The notes under the pieces: generated by a model
Told to the model about the DNA's origin: nothing
Databases searched by the model: none
What the model saw: the letters and a program-made list of their open reading frames with translations, nothing else
Part shown: positions 8,200-15,902 of the stretch, piece by piece
Layout: each line of letters starts with the position of its first letter
Numbering within the stretch: the stretch's first letter is position 1
Made by a program: the position numbers and the translations under genes
Assembly: GCF_022829345.1 (NCBI RefSeq)
Contig: NZ_JAKSXV010000089.1
Location: 124,001 to 188,000, forward strand
Origin: Methylobacterium sp. J-090
GTDB lineage: Bacteria; Pseudomonadota; Alphaproteobacteria; Rhizobiales; Beijerinckiaceae
Length of the DNA: 64,000 nucleotides
Reading direction: 5' to 3'

Positions 8200-8405
8200 G
8201 CGCGGGTCCCCCAAGTATCGGAGACCGCGAAGGCCAGCTCGGCCACCTGGGCGGCGAGCGACGGCGAAAGATTGAACCGCCGCGTGAGGCGGGATGCTTG
8301 AAGGAATGAAGTGGGTGCGATATCTCTGGAGTTGTCAGCGGCCAAGCAGACAGTTTCCAGAGCCCTCGGCGTGCCCGCGCCGGGGGTTCTTTTATTTTCG
8401 GCCAT
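8196..8405 (-). CDS. small hypothetical prophage protein
   Basis: A 69-residue protein starting MAENKRTPGAGTPRALETV with a helical C-terminal half (LSPSLAAQVAELAFAVSDTW). No family recognised. It lies between the excisionase-like gene (three bases away) and the PC4-like gene (ATGA overlap), so it belongs to the early operon. Its small size and position fit an accessory early protein. Confidence 0.5.
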   Translation of the reverse strand: MAENKRTPGAGTPRALETVCLAADNSRDIAPTSFLQASRLTRRFNLSPSLAAQVAELAFAVSDTWGTRA

Positions 8406-8408
8406 GCG

Positions 8409-8636
8409 TCACGCGGCCTCCTGCTCGAGCGAGGCCAGGTACCCGCGGAGGCTGTCGGCCGGGATCAGGGTGCGACTCCCCACCTTGATCGTGCGAAGCT
8501 TCTTCTCCGCGACCAGGGAATAGATCGTCGTGCGACCTAGCCCGGTGGCGTACTGTGCCTCGACGATGGTGTAGGCAAGCTTCTCCGTTGGCGCGCGCAG
8601 GTCTCCCTGCGGCGCCTGAACACTGTGCGTGTGCAT
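8409..8636 (-). CDS. excisionase-like HTH protein (AlpA/Xis, HTH_17 type)
   Basis: A 75-residue protein with the MerR-like HTH_17 domain of excisionases: AYTIVEAQYATGLGRTTIYS followed by LVAEKKLRTIKVGSRTLIPA and LRGYLASLE. This fold binds DNA next to attachment sites and directs the integrase toward excision, or acts as an AlpA-type activator. It is the first gene of the early operon, downstream of a palindrome-rich promoter region, and lies one gene away from the integrase. Regulator versus excisionase cannot be separated by sequence. Confidence 0.75.
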   Translation of the reverse strand: MHTHSVQAPQGDLRAPTEKLAYTIVEAQYATGLGRTTIYSLVAEKKLRTIKVGSRTLIPADSLRGYLASLEQEAA

Positions 8637-8711
8637 GGCGATATCCAGTTTTGTCCGCTGGCGTTCCAGCGGCTCGGGATAAAGATGGGCCTACATTTGA
8701 GAAGCGTCTAG

Positions 8712-8759
8712 ATATCAATCACTTCAGTCTATTGATATGAAGCGAGATCGCTTCAGTCT
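8712..8759. promoter_or_regulatory. AT-rich palindromic operator region upstream of the xis-like gene
   Basis: In the 122-bp gap between two minus-strand genes, ATATCAAT (8712-8719) and ATTGATAT (8731-8738) form a perfect eight-base inverted repeat. Next to it is GAAGCG-AGAT-CGCTTC (8739-8754), and the word CTTCAGTCT occurs twice (8722-8730 and 8751-8759). The stretch is far more AT-rich than its surroundings. It is likely the promoter and operator of the early operon. Confidence 0.55.
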
Positions 8760-9310
8760 TATAGATTGAAGTCCCGGATTCGACGCCAGATCGTCGTTTT
8801 CGATACAGGCACAAGATCCTCTTCCCTCAGCCGTTTGTTAACCGGCTCGAGGATCCACGCCGCCAATCCGTCCGGGGATAGATTCCCCCGTTGAACTCCT
8901 GCAGCCTTGATTTCCTGTTTGATGATCTGGACCTGCTTATCGAAGCGAGATTCATTTTTTTGAGCACGTGCAGCCCGAGCAAGCATGGGAGCTTTGGGCT
9001 CGAACCGACGAGCGACGGTCTCGTCTCGCGTCAAAAGCGTGCCGCTGAGGAACGCGCCATCGATAATGCGCTCCAATCCCAGCAGAAGCTCAAGAGCCAC
9101 GGCAGCATCGGTACCGGCGATTCCTTCCGCAGATGCCAAAATTTGACGCCACCCATTGTCGATGTCGTCCATGGCCAATGAAATCTGCACCTCAGCGTTC
9201 ACAGTGCCGGATTCGATTGAAAAGGTTCGCAGATCTTCGCCAAGCTGCTGCAGCCGACGCGCAACACGATCCCTCGCGCTCGTGAACCCAATGGCAGGAT
9301 CAGCAGTCAC
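8759..9310 (-). CDS. hypothetical prophage protein with C-terminal HTH
   Basis: A 183-residue, mostly helical protein starting with GTG, which overlaps the integrase stop (GTGA). The N-terminal half is acidic and Ala/Leu-rich; residues 120-145 are basic; the C-terminus LVPVSKTTIWRRIRDFNL looks like the recognition part of a helix-turn-helix. No family is recognised. Its gene follows the integrase directly and ends inside the palindromic region that precedes the excisionase-like gene, so a regulatory role in the lysogeny switch is plausible but unproven. Confidence 0.55.
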   Translation of the reverse strand: MTADPAIGFTSARDRVARRLQQLGEDLRTFSIESGTVNAEVQISLAMDDIDNGWRQILASAEGIAGTDAAVALELLLGLERIIDGAFLSGTLLTRDETVARRFEPKAPMLARAARAQKNESRFDKQVQIIKQEIKAAGVQRGNLSPDGLAAWILEPVNKRLREEDLVPVSKTTIWRRIRDFNL

Positions 9311-10527
9311 GTTGAGGCCGGATCCAATTCAGTGAAGGCCGCCCAGGAATCCATCAGCGCTCGCCGCTTTGCGAACAGATCGCCGCGCCGGTAGGCAGCC
9401 TCGACCTTGCTTTCGATGGCATGCGCCAGGGCCATCTCGACCACCTCGGAGGGGAAGTGCGTCGTCTCGGAAGCCCAGTCGCGAAAAGTCGAGCGGAAGC
9501 CATGCACGGTCAGGTCCTCACGGCCCATCCGGCGCAGCATCATCAGCATGCCCATGTTGGAAAGCGACTTGCCGTGCCGGCCGCCGGGGAACACGAACTC
9601 GCCGCGACCGGCTTCGCTCAAACCCTTCAGGATCGCCAGGACGGGCGCTGACAGCGGCACCCGGTGTTCGGCGCCAGCTTTCATCCGCTCGGCCGGAACG
9701 GTCCACTCCGCGGCCTCAAGGTTCAACTCGGACCAGCGGGCTCCGATCACCTCGCCGGTGCGGGCGGCCGTGAGGATGGCGAACTCTAGGGCGCGGGCGG
9801 CCATGGCCTCGCGGGCCCGCAGGTCAGCCAGGAACGTGCCCACCTTGGAGTACGGCAGCGCGGCGTGGTGCTCGACCTTCTGCACCCGAGAGCGCTTCGG
9901 CAGGAGGTTGGAGAGGTGCCCCTTCCACCTGGCCGGGTTCTCACCGCGCCGGTAGCCGTGGGTCGTGGCCCAATCGAGGATGGATTCGATCCGGCCGCGG
10001 ACGCGCGTCGCGGTCTCCGGCTTCGTCGTCCAGACCGGCTGCACGGCCTGCATCACGAAGCCGGTGTCCACCGCCGCCACGGGCAGGCCGCCGAAGGCGG
10101 GATAGGCGTAGGTGGTGAGGGTCGCCGTCCATTGGGCGGCATGCTTGGCGTTGCGCCAGCCGGCCTTGTGAGCCTCGATGTAGGCCGCGGCGCACTGCTC
10201 GAAGGTCATGGCCCGTGCCGCCTCAAGGCGGGCCTCGTCCTGCTGCGCCCGCTTGGCCTCGATTGGGTCAAGCCCGTCGGCGCAGAGCTTGCGGCAGGCC
10301 AGCGCCCTATCGCGTGCCTCAGCAAGGGTGAACGTGCCAGCCGAGCCCAGGCCCATCTCTCGCGATTTTCCGCGCAGGGTGAACCGGAAGATCCAGCTCT
10401 TGGCGCCCTTGCCGGTAACCTGCAGCCATAGGCCACCGCCGTCGCCGTACATGCCGGGCGTCTTCAGGCGTGCGACGCCAATGGCCGTAAGCTTTCCCTG
10501 CACTGACTCACCCACGATGCTACCCAC
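9307..10527 (-). CDS. int: tyrosine site-specific integrase (P4 type)
   Basis: About 406 residues. The N-terminal DUF4102-type domain is seen in LKTPGMYGDGGGLWLQVT and the SREMGLGS segment. The catalytic domain has the first Arg in LTAARTGEVIGARWSE, the HxxR box in VHGFRSTFRDW, and a final His and Tyr in ALAHAIESKVEAAYRRGD. I place the start at the GTG at 10527; a longer frame continues upstream but would run through the tRNA gene. The gene begins 115 bp from the 3' end of tRNA-Ser, the target of integration, and is the outermost gene of the element. Confidence 0.88.
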   Translation of the reverse strand: MGSIVGESVQGKLTAIGVARLKTPGMYGDGGGLWLQVTGKGAKSWIFRFTLRGKSREMGLGSAGTFTLAEARDRALACRKLCADGLDPIEAKRAQQDEARLEAARAMTFEQCAAAYIEAHKAGWRNAKHAAQWTATLTTYAYPAFGGLPVAAVDTGFVMQAVQPVWTTKPETATRVRGRIESILDWATTHGYRRGENPARWKGHLSNLLPKRSRVQKVEHHAALPYSKVGTFLADLRAREAMAARALEFAILTAARTGEVIGARWSELNLEAAEWTVPAERMKAGAEHRVPLSAPVLAILKGLSEAGRGEFVFPGGRHGKSLSNMGMLMMLRRMGREDLTVHGFRSTFRDWASETTHFPSEVVEMALAHAIESKVEAAYRRGDLFAKRRALMDSWAAFTELDPAST

Positions 10528-10642
10528 ATCGTAAACGCGAATTTGGGCGAACGCCAGCGGCCCGGCGCGAACGGCACCAGGCAGAAAGTCGTGCAATTTA
10601 AGGGGGTTATAGGACTGCTGCGAACGGTGGCGAACAGGTATC

Positions 10643-10690
10643 TGGCGGAGACGGAGGGATTCGAACCCTCGATACCCCTTTCGGGGTATG
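10643..10690. other. probable prophage attachment site (3' half of tRNA-Ser)
   Basis: The integrase gene starts just beyond the 3' end of tRNA-Ser(GCU), the standard arrangement for P4-type integrases that use the T-arm and acceptor end of a tRNA as attB. The tRNA is intact, so this is the end that rebuilds the gene. The second copy of the core should lie beyond the left edge of the window. Exact core limits cannot be set from one copy. Confidence 0.6.
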
Positions 10691-10734
10691 CTCATTTAGC
10701 AAACGAGTGCCTTCAGCCGCTCGGCCACGTCTCC
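10643..10734 (-). tRNA. tRNA-Ser(GCU)
   Basis: The minus strand folds as a class II tRNA. The acceptor GGAGACG pairs with CGTCTCC, the anticodon loop TTTGCTAA gives GCU, the long variable arm is TACCCCGAAAGGGGTA and the T-loop is GTTCGAATC. CCA is encoded at the 3' end. Its 3' end faces the integrase gene. Confidence 0.95.
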
Positions 10735-10747
10735 GCAGGCCGTCGAT

Positions 10748-11578
10748 CTAGAATTTCGCGTCGGGGCGGTCAAGCCGGGATTCGGAGTTGGCGCGAGAAT
10801 CCGCGCGGCGGCGCTCGTAGTGCTTGGCCACGCGCAGGTGGCGGGAGATGGCGTAGTTCATGGCCGTGAGGAAGCCGTAGGTGCCGCGCACGAAGTGGCG
10901 GCGGCCGAGATAGGCCTTGAGGAAGTTGCCCGGCAGCTCGACGAAGAGGCGCCAGGTCGGGATCGCGACGCCGCGGGCGGCGAGGTCGTCGGCCTGCTGG
11001 TCGGAATAGCGGTTGAGCTTGTCGAGCTGGTCGCCGAGCGAGCGCACGGAGAAGTGGTGGATCACGCCCCGCAAGGTGCCGATGCCGGCGCCGGGGGCGA
11101 GGTCGACCCGGTCGTGGACGGGGGACGGGGAGTAGCGGCCGCGATCCTTGCGGTAGAGCCGCACGGGCGTCAGGCGGTAGGCCCAGGGATGCGGGCGGCC
11201 CTCACCGGGAAAGATTTCCGCGATGGCGATGCGGTAGGCGGGACGGGCCGGCTCGCCCCGGGCGAAGGCGGCGCGGATGGCGGCCGCCAGGTCCGCGGGC
11301 ACCACCTCGTCGGCATCGACGTTGAGGAGCCAGACGTGGCGGCACTGCTCTTCCGCGAAGCGCTTCTGCGGGCCGTAGCCCGGCCAGTCGTTGTGGATCA
11401 CCCGGGCCCCCAGCGACTCGGCGAGCGCCTGCGTGCCATCGGTCGAGCCGGAATCCACCACCACGAGGTCGTCCGTCAGGTCGCGCACCGCCCGGATCGT
11501 CGCGCCGATGCGGTCGGCCTCGTTCCGGGCGATGATGAAGACGGAGAGCGGGAGGCAGGTCGTCGCGGGGGATGTCAT
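10748..11578 (-). CDS. glycosyltransferase family 2 (WaaE/KdtX-like)
   Basis: A 276-residue GT-A fold enzyme. The N-terminus has LSVFIIARNEADRIGATI and VVDSGSTDGT (nucleotide-binding Asp), followed by the DxD-type metal site in LLNVDADEVV. The middle contains RLYRKDRGRYSPSPVHDRV, a signature of the LPS core beta-glucosyltransferase WaaE/KdtX group. It transfers a sugar to lipopolysaccharide core at the cytoplasmic face of the inner membrane. The chosen ATG at 11578 gives the normal family length; upstream frame extension looks non-coding. It follows the acyl-CoA ligase gene at 46 bp. Confidence 0.8.
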   Translation of the reverse strand: MTSPATTCLPLSVFIIARNEADRIGATIRAVRDLTDDLVVVDSGSTDGTQALAESLGARVIHNDWPGYGPQKRFAEEQCRHVWLLNVDADEVVPADLAAAIRAAFARGEPARPAYRIAIAEIFPGEGRPHPWAYRLTPVRLYRKDRGRYSPSPVHDRVDLAPGAGIGTLRGVIHHFSVRSLGDQLDKLNRYSDQQADDLAARGVAIPTWRLFVELPGNFLKAYLGRRHFVRGTYGFLTAMNYAISRHLRVAKHYERRRADSRANSESRLDRPDAKF

Positions 11579-11624
11579 CGCGGGGCGGCCATCGGGGCGG
11601 GAATTCCTGATCTGGGCCCTCGCT

Positions 11625-13178
11625 CTATCGGGCGCCCTCCCCCGCCACAACCGTCACGCCTGCCCGAGCCAGCGGCGCCTGCCCGAGGCGGCGGCGCTGG
11701 ACCTTGCCGTTGGGCGTGCGCGGCAGGGCCTCCAAGAAGCGGATCTCGCGCGGGCACTTGTAGGCGGCCAAGTGCTGGGCGCAGAAGGCCAGGAGGGCCT
11801 CGGCCGCCGGGTCCGTTCCCGCCTTGGCCACCACGAACGCGCCGATGACCGAGAGATCGGCCCGGACGGCGAGTTCGGCCACCCCGACCTCGGCGACATC
11901 GGGATGGCGGGCGAGCACCGCCTCGACCTCGCCCGGCGAGACCCGGTAGCCCAGCGCGTTCATGAGGTCGTCGTTGCGGCCGTGGAACCGGAGGTATCCG
12001 TCGGCATCGAGGCTGGCGAGGTCGCCGCCGGTGAACCACTCGCCCCGGGTGACCGCCGCGTCCTCGTCGGGCCGGTTCCAGTAGCCGAGCATCAGGCCGG
12101 GCTCGGAGCGGTGCACGGCGAGAAGACCGGTCTCGCCCGGCGGCAGCGGCTCGGGCAGGCCTTCCGTCGGCAGGATGGCGACGCGGCGCCCGGGCTGGGG
12201 CCGGCCGGGCGAGCCGGGGCGCACGGGGATCGTCGGCCCGCTAGAAACGTAGGTCGAGATCTCGCTCATGCCGAGCGCCTCGTAGAGGGGTTTTCCCGTG
12301 GCCGCTTCCCAGGCGGCGAGGAGCTCGGCCGGCAGGGCCTCGCCGGCCGTCACCCCGTGGCGGAGCCGCGTGAGGTCGTGGGCGGCGAGATCGCCGTACT
12401 TGAGGATCTGGCGGTAGAGGCTCGGCACGGCGGCGAAGATCGTGGCGCCGTGGCGGGCGATGAGGGCGGGCCAAAGGACCGGATCGCGCGGGCCGTCGTA
12501 GAGCACGGCGGTGGCGCCGCAGGCCCACGGGTCGGTGACGCCGACGCCCAGCGTGTAGGTCCAGTTCAGGGTGCCGGCATGCAGCATCACGTCCGTGTCC
12601 GTGAGGCCGAGCCAGTGGGTGTACATGGGCCGGCGGCCGCGCACGGACCGGTGGGCGTGGAGCACGCCCTTGGGGCGGCTCGTGGTGCCCGACGTGTAGA
12701 CCAGGATCGCAGGATCCTCGGCAGCCGTGTCGGCGTAGGCCGGCAACGGGTCCCCGGCCTTCAGGGCGGCGATGTCGGCCGGGCGCAGGACGAGGCGGCG
12801 GGCCGCGCTCTCGGGATCGAGCACCACGTCCGTGCCGGCGACGATGGCGGCGGCCCCGGAATCACGCGCCAGGAAGGCGGCCTCGGCGGGGGTGAGCTGG
12901 GGCGAGGCCGGCAGGGCGACAAGGCCGGCGGCCAGCGCCGCGAAATAGGTCAGGACGTAATCCGCCTCGTGGCCGAGGCGGACCATCACCCGCGCGCCGG
13001 GTTCCAGGCCGAGGCCGAGGAGGCCGGCCGCGAGGGCGCGCACGGCCCGGTCGGCCTCGGCATAGGTGAGGATCGCGGCGGCCCCGTCCGGGCCGGCCAT
13101 GACGAGGGCGGCCTTGTCCGGCCGCAGGTGGGCGTTTTCGGACAGGCAATGGGCGGCGGCGTTGAAGCGGTCGGACAC
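11625..13178 (-). CDS. AMP-dependent acyl-CoA synthetase/ligase
   Basis: About 517 residues, the usual size of ANL-superfamily ligases. The P-loop-like A3 motif is ILVYTSGTTSRPKG, the A5 region is YEALGMSEIST, the A7/A8 motifs are GEWFTGGDLA and GRNDDLMNALGYRVSP, and the catalytic lysine of A10 is in PRTPNGKVQRRRL. It activates a carboxylic acid to an acyl-AMP and then acyl-CoA. The pattern is nearest to benzoate-CoA or medium-chain ligases, but the substrate cannot be fixed. The GTG start at 13178 follows GGGAGAGG. Ligase and glycosyltransferase are probably co-transcribed. Confidence 0.85.
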   Translation of the reverse strand: MSDRFNAAAHCLSENAHLRPDKAALVMAGPDGAAAILTYAEADRAVRALAAGLLGLGLEPGARVMVRLGHEADYVLTYFAALAAGLVALPASPQLTPAEAAFLARDSGAAAIVAGTDVVLDPESAARRLVLRPADIAALKAGDPLPAYADTAAEDPAILVYTSGTTSRPKGVLHAHRSVRGRRPMYTHWLGLTDTDVMLHAGTLNWTYTLGVGVTDPWACGATAVLYDGPRDPVLWPALIARHGATIFAAVPSLYRQILKYGDLAAHDLTRLRHGVTAGEALPAELLAAWEAATGKPLYEALGMSEISTYVSSGPTIPVRPGSPGRPQPGRRVAILPTEGLPEPLPPGETGLLAVHRSEPGLMLGYWNRPDEDAAVTRGEWFTGGDLASLDADGYLRFHGRNDDLMNALGYRVSPGEVEAVLARHPDVAEVGVAELAVRADLSVIGAFVVAKAGTDPAAEALLAFCAQHLAAYKCPREIRFLEALPRTPNGKVQRRRLGQAPLARAGVTVVAGEGAR

Positions 13179-13241
13179 GGGCCTCTCCCGGACGGATTTT
13201 TCGCGATCAGAGGCGCAAACCGGGGCGCGACACAAGGGGGC

Positions 13242-14108
13242 TCAGCCGAACCCGAGCCGGGCGCGGACCGCCGCGGCGGCGACGCCCTCCGCCCGGAGAT
13301 CGGCGAGGCTGCGCGAGCCGCGGGATTTCGCGAGCTTCGCGCCCGTGGCGTCGAGCAGGAGGGCGTGGTGGTGGTAGCGCGGGTGCGTCAGGCCCAGGAG
13401 CGCCTGGAGCAGGACGTGCAGGTCGGTGGCGGCCAGGAGGTCGGCGCCGCGCACCACGTGGGTGATGCCCTGCGCGGCGTCGTCCGTCACCACGGCGAGA
13501 TGGTAGCTCGCGGGCACGTCGCGCCGGGCGATGACGGTGTCGCCCCAGCGGGCCGGATCGGCGGCAACGAACCCCGTCGCCCCCTCCGGGTCGAAGGTGG
13601 AGAAGCCGAGCGGTCCGGGGGGCGCCGCAAGCGCGCGGTCCATGGCGAGGCGCCAGGTATGGGGCTCGCCCCGGGCGAGCCGCGCCGCGACGGCGTCGGC
13701 CGACAGGTGACGGCAGGGGCCCGGATAGAGCGGGGCGCCGTCGGGATCGCGCAGAACCGGCCCGTCGCCGGCGGCACGCCGCGCCGCAGCAGCGACCTCG
13801 GAGCGCGAGCAGAAGCACGGATAGACCAGATCCCGGGCAGCGAGGCTGTCGAGCGTTGCCCGGTAGGCGGCCATGCGGGCGGACTGGTGCATCGGCGCCG
13901 CGAAGCGCAGGCCGAGCCAGGCGAGGTCGGCCAGGACGGCGTCGACGAGGTCCGGGCGCGAACGGCCGGGATCGATGTCCTCGATGCGCAGCAGGAGGCG
14001 CCCGCCCGCGGCGCGGGCGAGGCGGTCGTTGAGCAGGGCGGAATAGGCGTGGCCGAGGTGCAGGCGGCCGTTGGGACTCGGGGCGAACCGAAAGGTCGAC
14101 GCGGACAC
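13242..14108 (-). CDS. gluQ: glutamyl-Q tRNA(Asp) synthetase
   Basis: A 288-residue class I aminoacyl-tRNA synthetase fragment lacking the anticodon-binding domain, as expected for GluQRS. The HIGH-like motif is in APSPNGRLHLGHA near the N-terminus, the KMSKS equivalent is GAKLAKSRGS near the C-terminus, and the zinc-site cysteines are in YPCFCSR and YPGPCRH. The enzyme attaches glutamate to the queuosine base at position 34 of tRNA-Asp. The GTG start at 14108 places the first motif at the normal position and lies 10 bp after the stop of the small membrane protein gene. Confidence 0.9.
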   Translation of the reverse strand: MSASTFRFAPSPNGRLHLGHAYSALLNDRLARAAGGRLLLRIEDIDPGRSRPDLVDAVLADLAWLGLRFAAPMHQSARMAAYRATLDSLAARDLVYPCFCSRSEVAAAARRAAGDGPVLRDPDGAPLYPGPCRHLSADAVAARLARGEPHTWRLAMDRALAAPPGPLGFSTFDPEGATGFVAADPARWGDTVIARRDVPASYHLAVVTDDAAQGITHVVRGADLLAATDLHVLLQALLGLTHPRYHHHALLLDATGAKLAKSRGSRSLADLRAEGVAAAAVRARLGFG

Positions 14109-14118
14109 GGCGCCCGGG

Positions 14119-14412
14119 TCAGCCGCCGCTGCGGCGCAGGCACCGGGTCTCGCCGGCCACGCAGGCGATGCCCGGCAGGGAACAGGCGGCGCCCTCCTCC
14201 CGGCGCTGGCAGACCCGGCAGCCGTCGCCCCACTCGGCGCAGGTGAGGTCGGCACCAGGCGTCACGGCGGCGGGCCGGTGCGCGGAGGGTGCCAGGGTTC
14301 CGATCAGCACGGTGGCGAGGACGAGGGCGAGAATCCCGCCGAGGACGCGGCGGTCGGTGCGGGCGGACGCGGCGTCCGGCGGCGGGGCGTCGAGGGGCGG
14401 GGAAGCGGCCAT
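14119..14412 (-). CDS. small Cys-rich membrane protein
   Basis: A 97-residue protein with a Pro/Ala-rich N-terminus, one membrane segment (VLGGILALVLATVLIGTLA, about residues 24-42) and a periplasmic C-terminal tail with six cysteines in CAEWGDGCRVCQ, CSLPGIAC and TRC. I know similar short hypothetical proteins next to gluQ in related bacteria but no function. Paired cysteines suggest disulfides or metal binding. I chose the ATG at 14412; an upstream extension is Arg-rich and looks non-coding. Confidence 0.6.
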   Translation of the reverse strand: MAASPPLDAPPPDAASARTDRRVLGGILALVLATVLIGTLAPSAHRPAAVTPGADLTCAEWGDGCRVCQRREEGAACSLPGIACVAGETRCLRRSGG

Positions 14413-14679
14413 GGCGCCCGTGTTCGCGCGCCGGCCCGGACCTGTCAACGCGCGTGTCGCCGCCCTCGGGATGCTCGACCCCGCTTCTCCAACGGTCTCC
14501 GGCCGGGTCCCGGCGTTTCGGAGACGCGCAACGGAAAATCTTAACGTCTCGCTCCGCATGATCGAGCCGACCGCAACACCGGGAATCCAGAACGCCCACT
14601 CGCCGAAGCGGATGCCGGTTCGGCGAGCGCGCGCGACAACACGAGGACCCGGAGCCGCTCACCGTCTTGAGTTCATGAG

Positions 14680-15303
14680 ATGATTTCTTCCATCACTGGC
14701 AACGGGACCGGAGCCGGCCGCACCGCCCGGGGCAAGCGTCGATTCGGGCAGGACCGGAGCGGTGCGACCGTGGTGGAATTCGCACTTCTGGCACTGCCGT
14801 TCCTGCTGATCGCGAGCGCCTCCCTCGAGGCCGGACTCACGTATTTCAGCCAGGAGATCCTGCAACAGGCCGTCACCGACGCCGGTCGGCAGATCTACAC
14901 GGGGCAGTTCCAGGTCGCCAATGTCGGAACGACCGACAAGACCGCCCTGCTCGATCGGTTTCGCAGCGCCCTGTGCAACCCCATCGGACAGCCTCCGATC
15001 ACGATCTTCAATTGCGCCAACGTGCGCGTCAGCATCACCGAGGCGGCGACGTTCGGAGGGGCGGCCCCGGTCGATGCCGTCGTGGCGGACAACACGGGGG
15101 CCCTGGGCTGGAACCCGAGCTTCGCGACCTACACCTGTGGACGCGCCAACGCGGTGATCATCGCTCAGGCGGCCGTGGACATCCCCGTGTTCGTCCCGGC
15201 CCTGGGCATCGCGGGAACGTTCCTGCCGAACGGGCGTCGCGTGCTCCAGGCGGCGACGGTGTTTCAGGTGGAGCCGTTCAACTCCAGCGCGACTTGCTCG
15301 TGA
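14680..15303 (+). CDS. tadE: TadE-like pilus assembly protein 1
   Basis: A 207-residue pseudopilin. After a basic leader (GKRRFGQDRSG) comes ATVVEFALLALPFLLIASAS, the TadE signature with the Glu expected at position +5 of the processed protein. The rest is periplasmic and contains four cysteines. TadE proteins are minor pseudopilins of Flp/Tad pili or of related secretion machinery, processed by TadV. It is the first gene of a three-gene operon and is coupled by TGATG to the second TadE. No tadA-C or flp gene is in the window. Confidence 0.85.
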   Translation: MISSITGNGTGAGRTARGKRRFGQDRSGATVVEFALLALPFLLIASASLEAGLTYFSQEILQQAVTDAGRQIYTGQFQVANVGTTDKTALLDRFRSALCNPIGQPPITIFNCANVRVSITEAATFGGAAPVDAVVADNTGALGWNPSFATYTCGRANAVIIAQAAVDIPVFVPALGIAGTFLPNGRRVLQAATVFQVEPFNSSATCS

Positions 15304-15902
15304 TGATGCGAGCCGGTGCCGCTCGCCTCCGGTGCGACGTCCGCGGTGTCGCGGCGGTCGAGTTCGCCCTGGTGGTCCCGCTTCTCCTGCTGATCTTCTT
15401 CGGCGTGACCGAGTTGGTGCGCGCCATTGATACGAGCCGAAAGGTGACGATCTACGCGCGGACCATCGCCGATCTGGCCGGCCGCGCGAGCAGCGACGAG
15501 GCCCGCATCTCCGGCATCCTCGACGCCGCCGGGGTGATCATGCGCCCCTACGGCACGACCGACGTGCAGACCATCATCAACGCCATGGGCGTCGAGCAGG
15601 TCTCCGGCACGCTCATGGGCGGCGTCTGCTCGAGCTATGCCCGCAACGCGACGAAGCGGGCCCCCCTCACCCTCAACGGCACCGGCACCCTTCCGGCGAC
15701 GCCCGCGACCTTCCGCTACGACGGCGCTCGCTACGTGCTGGTCGAGGTCAGCCTCGCCTACACGCCGGTCCTGGGGGCGAGTCTGTATCGGTCGATCTTC
15801 GGCGCGGCGGGAATCGTCTTCGCGCGGCAGGTGCCCTGGGCCCAGCGTCTCGACACCGGAGAAGTGGTGATGCCCAACGGTGCCAAATGTCCGACCTTCT
15901 AG
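15303..15902 (+). CDS. tadF: TadE-like pilus assembly protein 2
   Basis: A 199-residue pseudopilin with GVAAVEFALVVPLLLLIFFG near the N-terminus, the TadE/TadF membrane helix with conserved Glu, followed by a periplasmic domain ending NGAKCPTF. The ATG overlaps the stop of the preceding gene by one base; a second ATG follows immediately. It overlaps the next gene by 16 bp. In Tad systems two TadE-like proteins and a TadG-like protein form an exported minor-pilin set, as here; the TadF label is by position. Confidence 0.8.
   Translation: MMRAGAARLRCDVRGVAAVEFALVVPLLLLIFFGVTELVRAIDTSRKVTIYARTIADLAGRASSDEARISGILDAAGVIMRPYGTTDVQTIINAMGVEQVSGTLMGGVCSSYARNATKRAPLTLNGTGTLPATPATFRYDGARYVLVEVSLAYTPVLGASLYRSIFGAAGIVFARQVPWAQRLDTGEVVMPNGAKCPTF

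Noticed and set aside
10528..10695. N-terminal extension of the integrase to 10695
   Set aside because: It would be read through the tRNA-Ser gene; the GTG at 10527 gives the usual integrase length.
11391..14246. Plus-strand open frame of about 950 codons antisense to the acyl-CoA ligase and gluQ
   Set aside because: High-GC antisense artefact; composition is Gly/Arg/Ala/His without domain motifs, and the minus-strand genes have clear family signatures.
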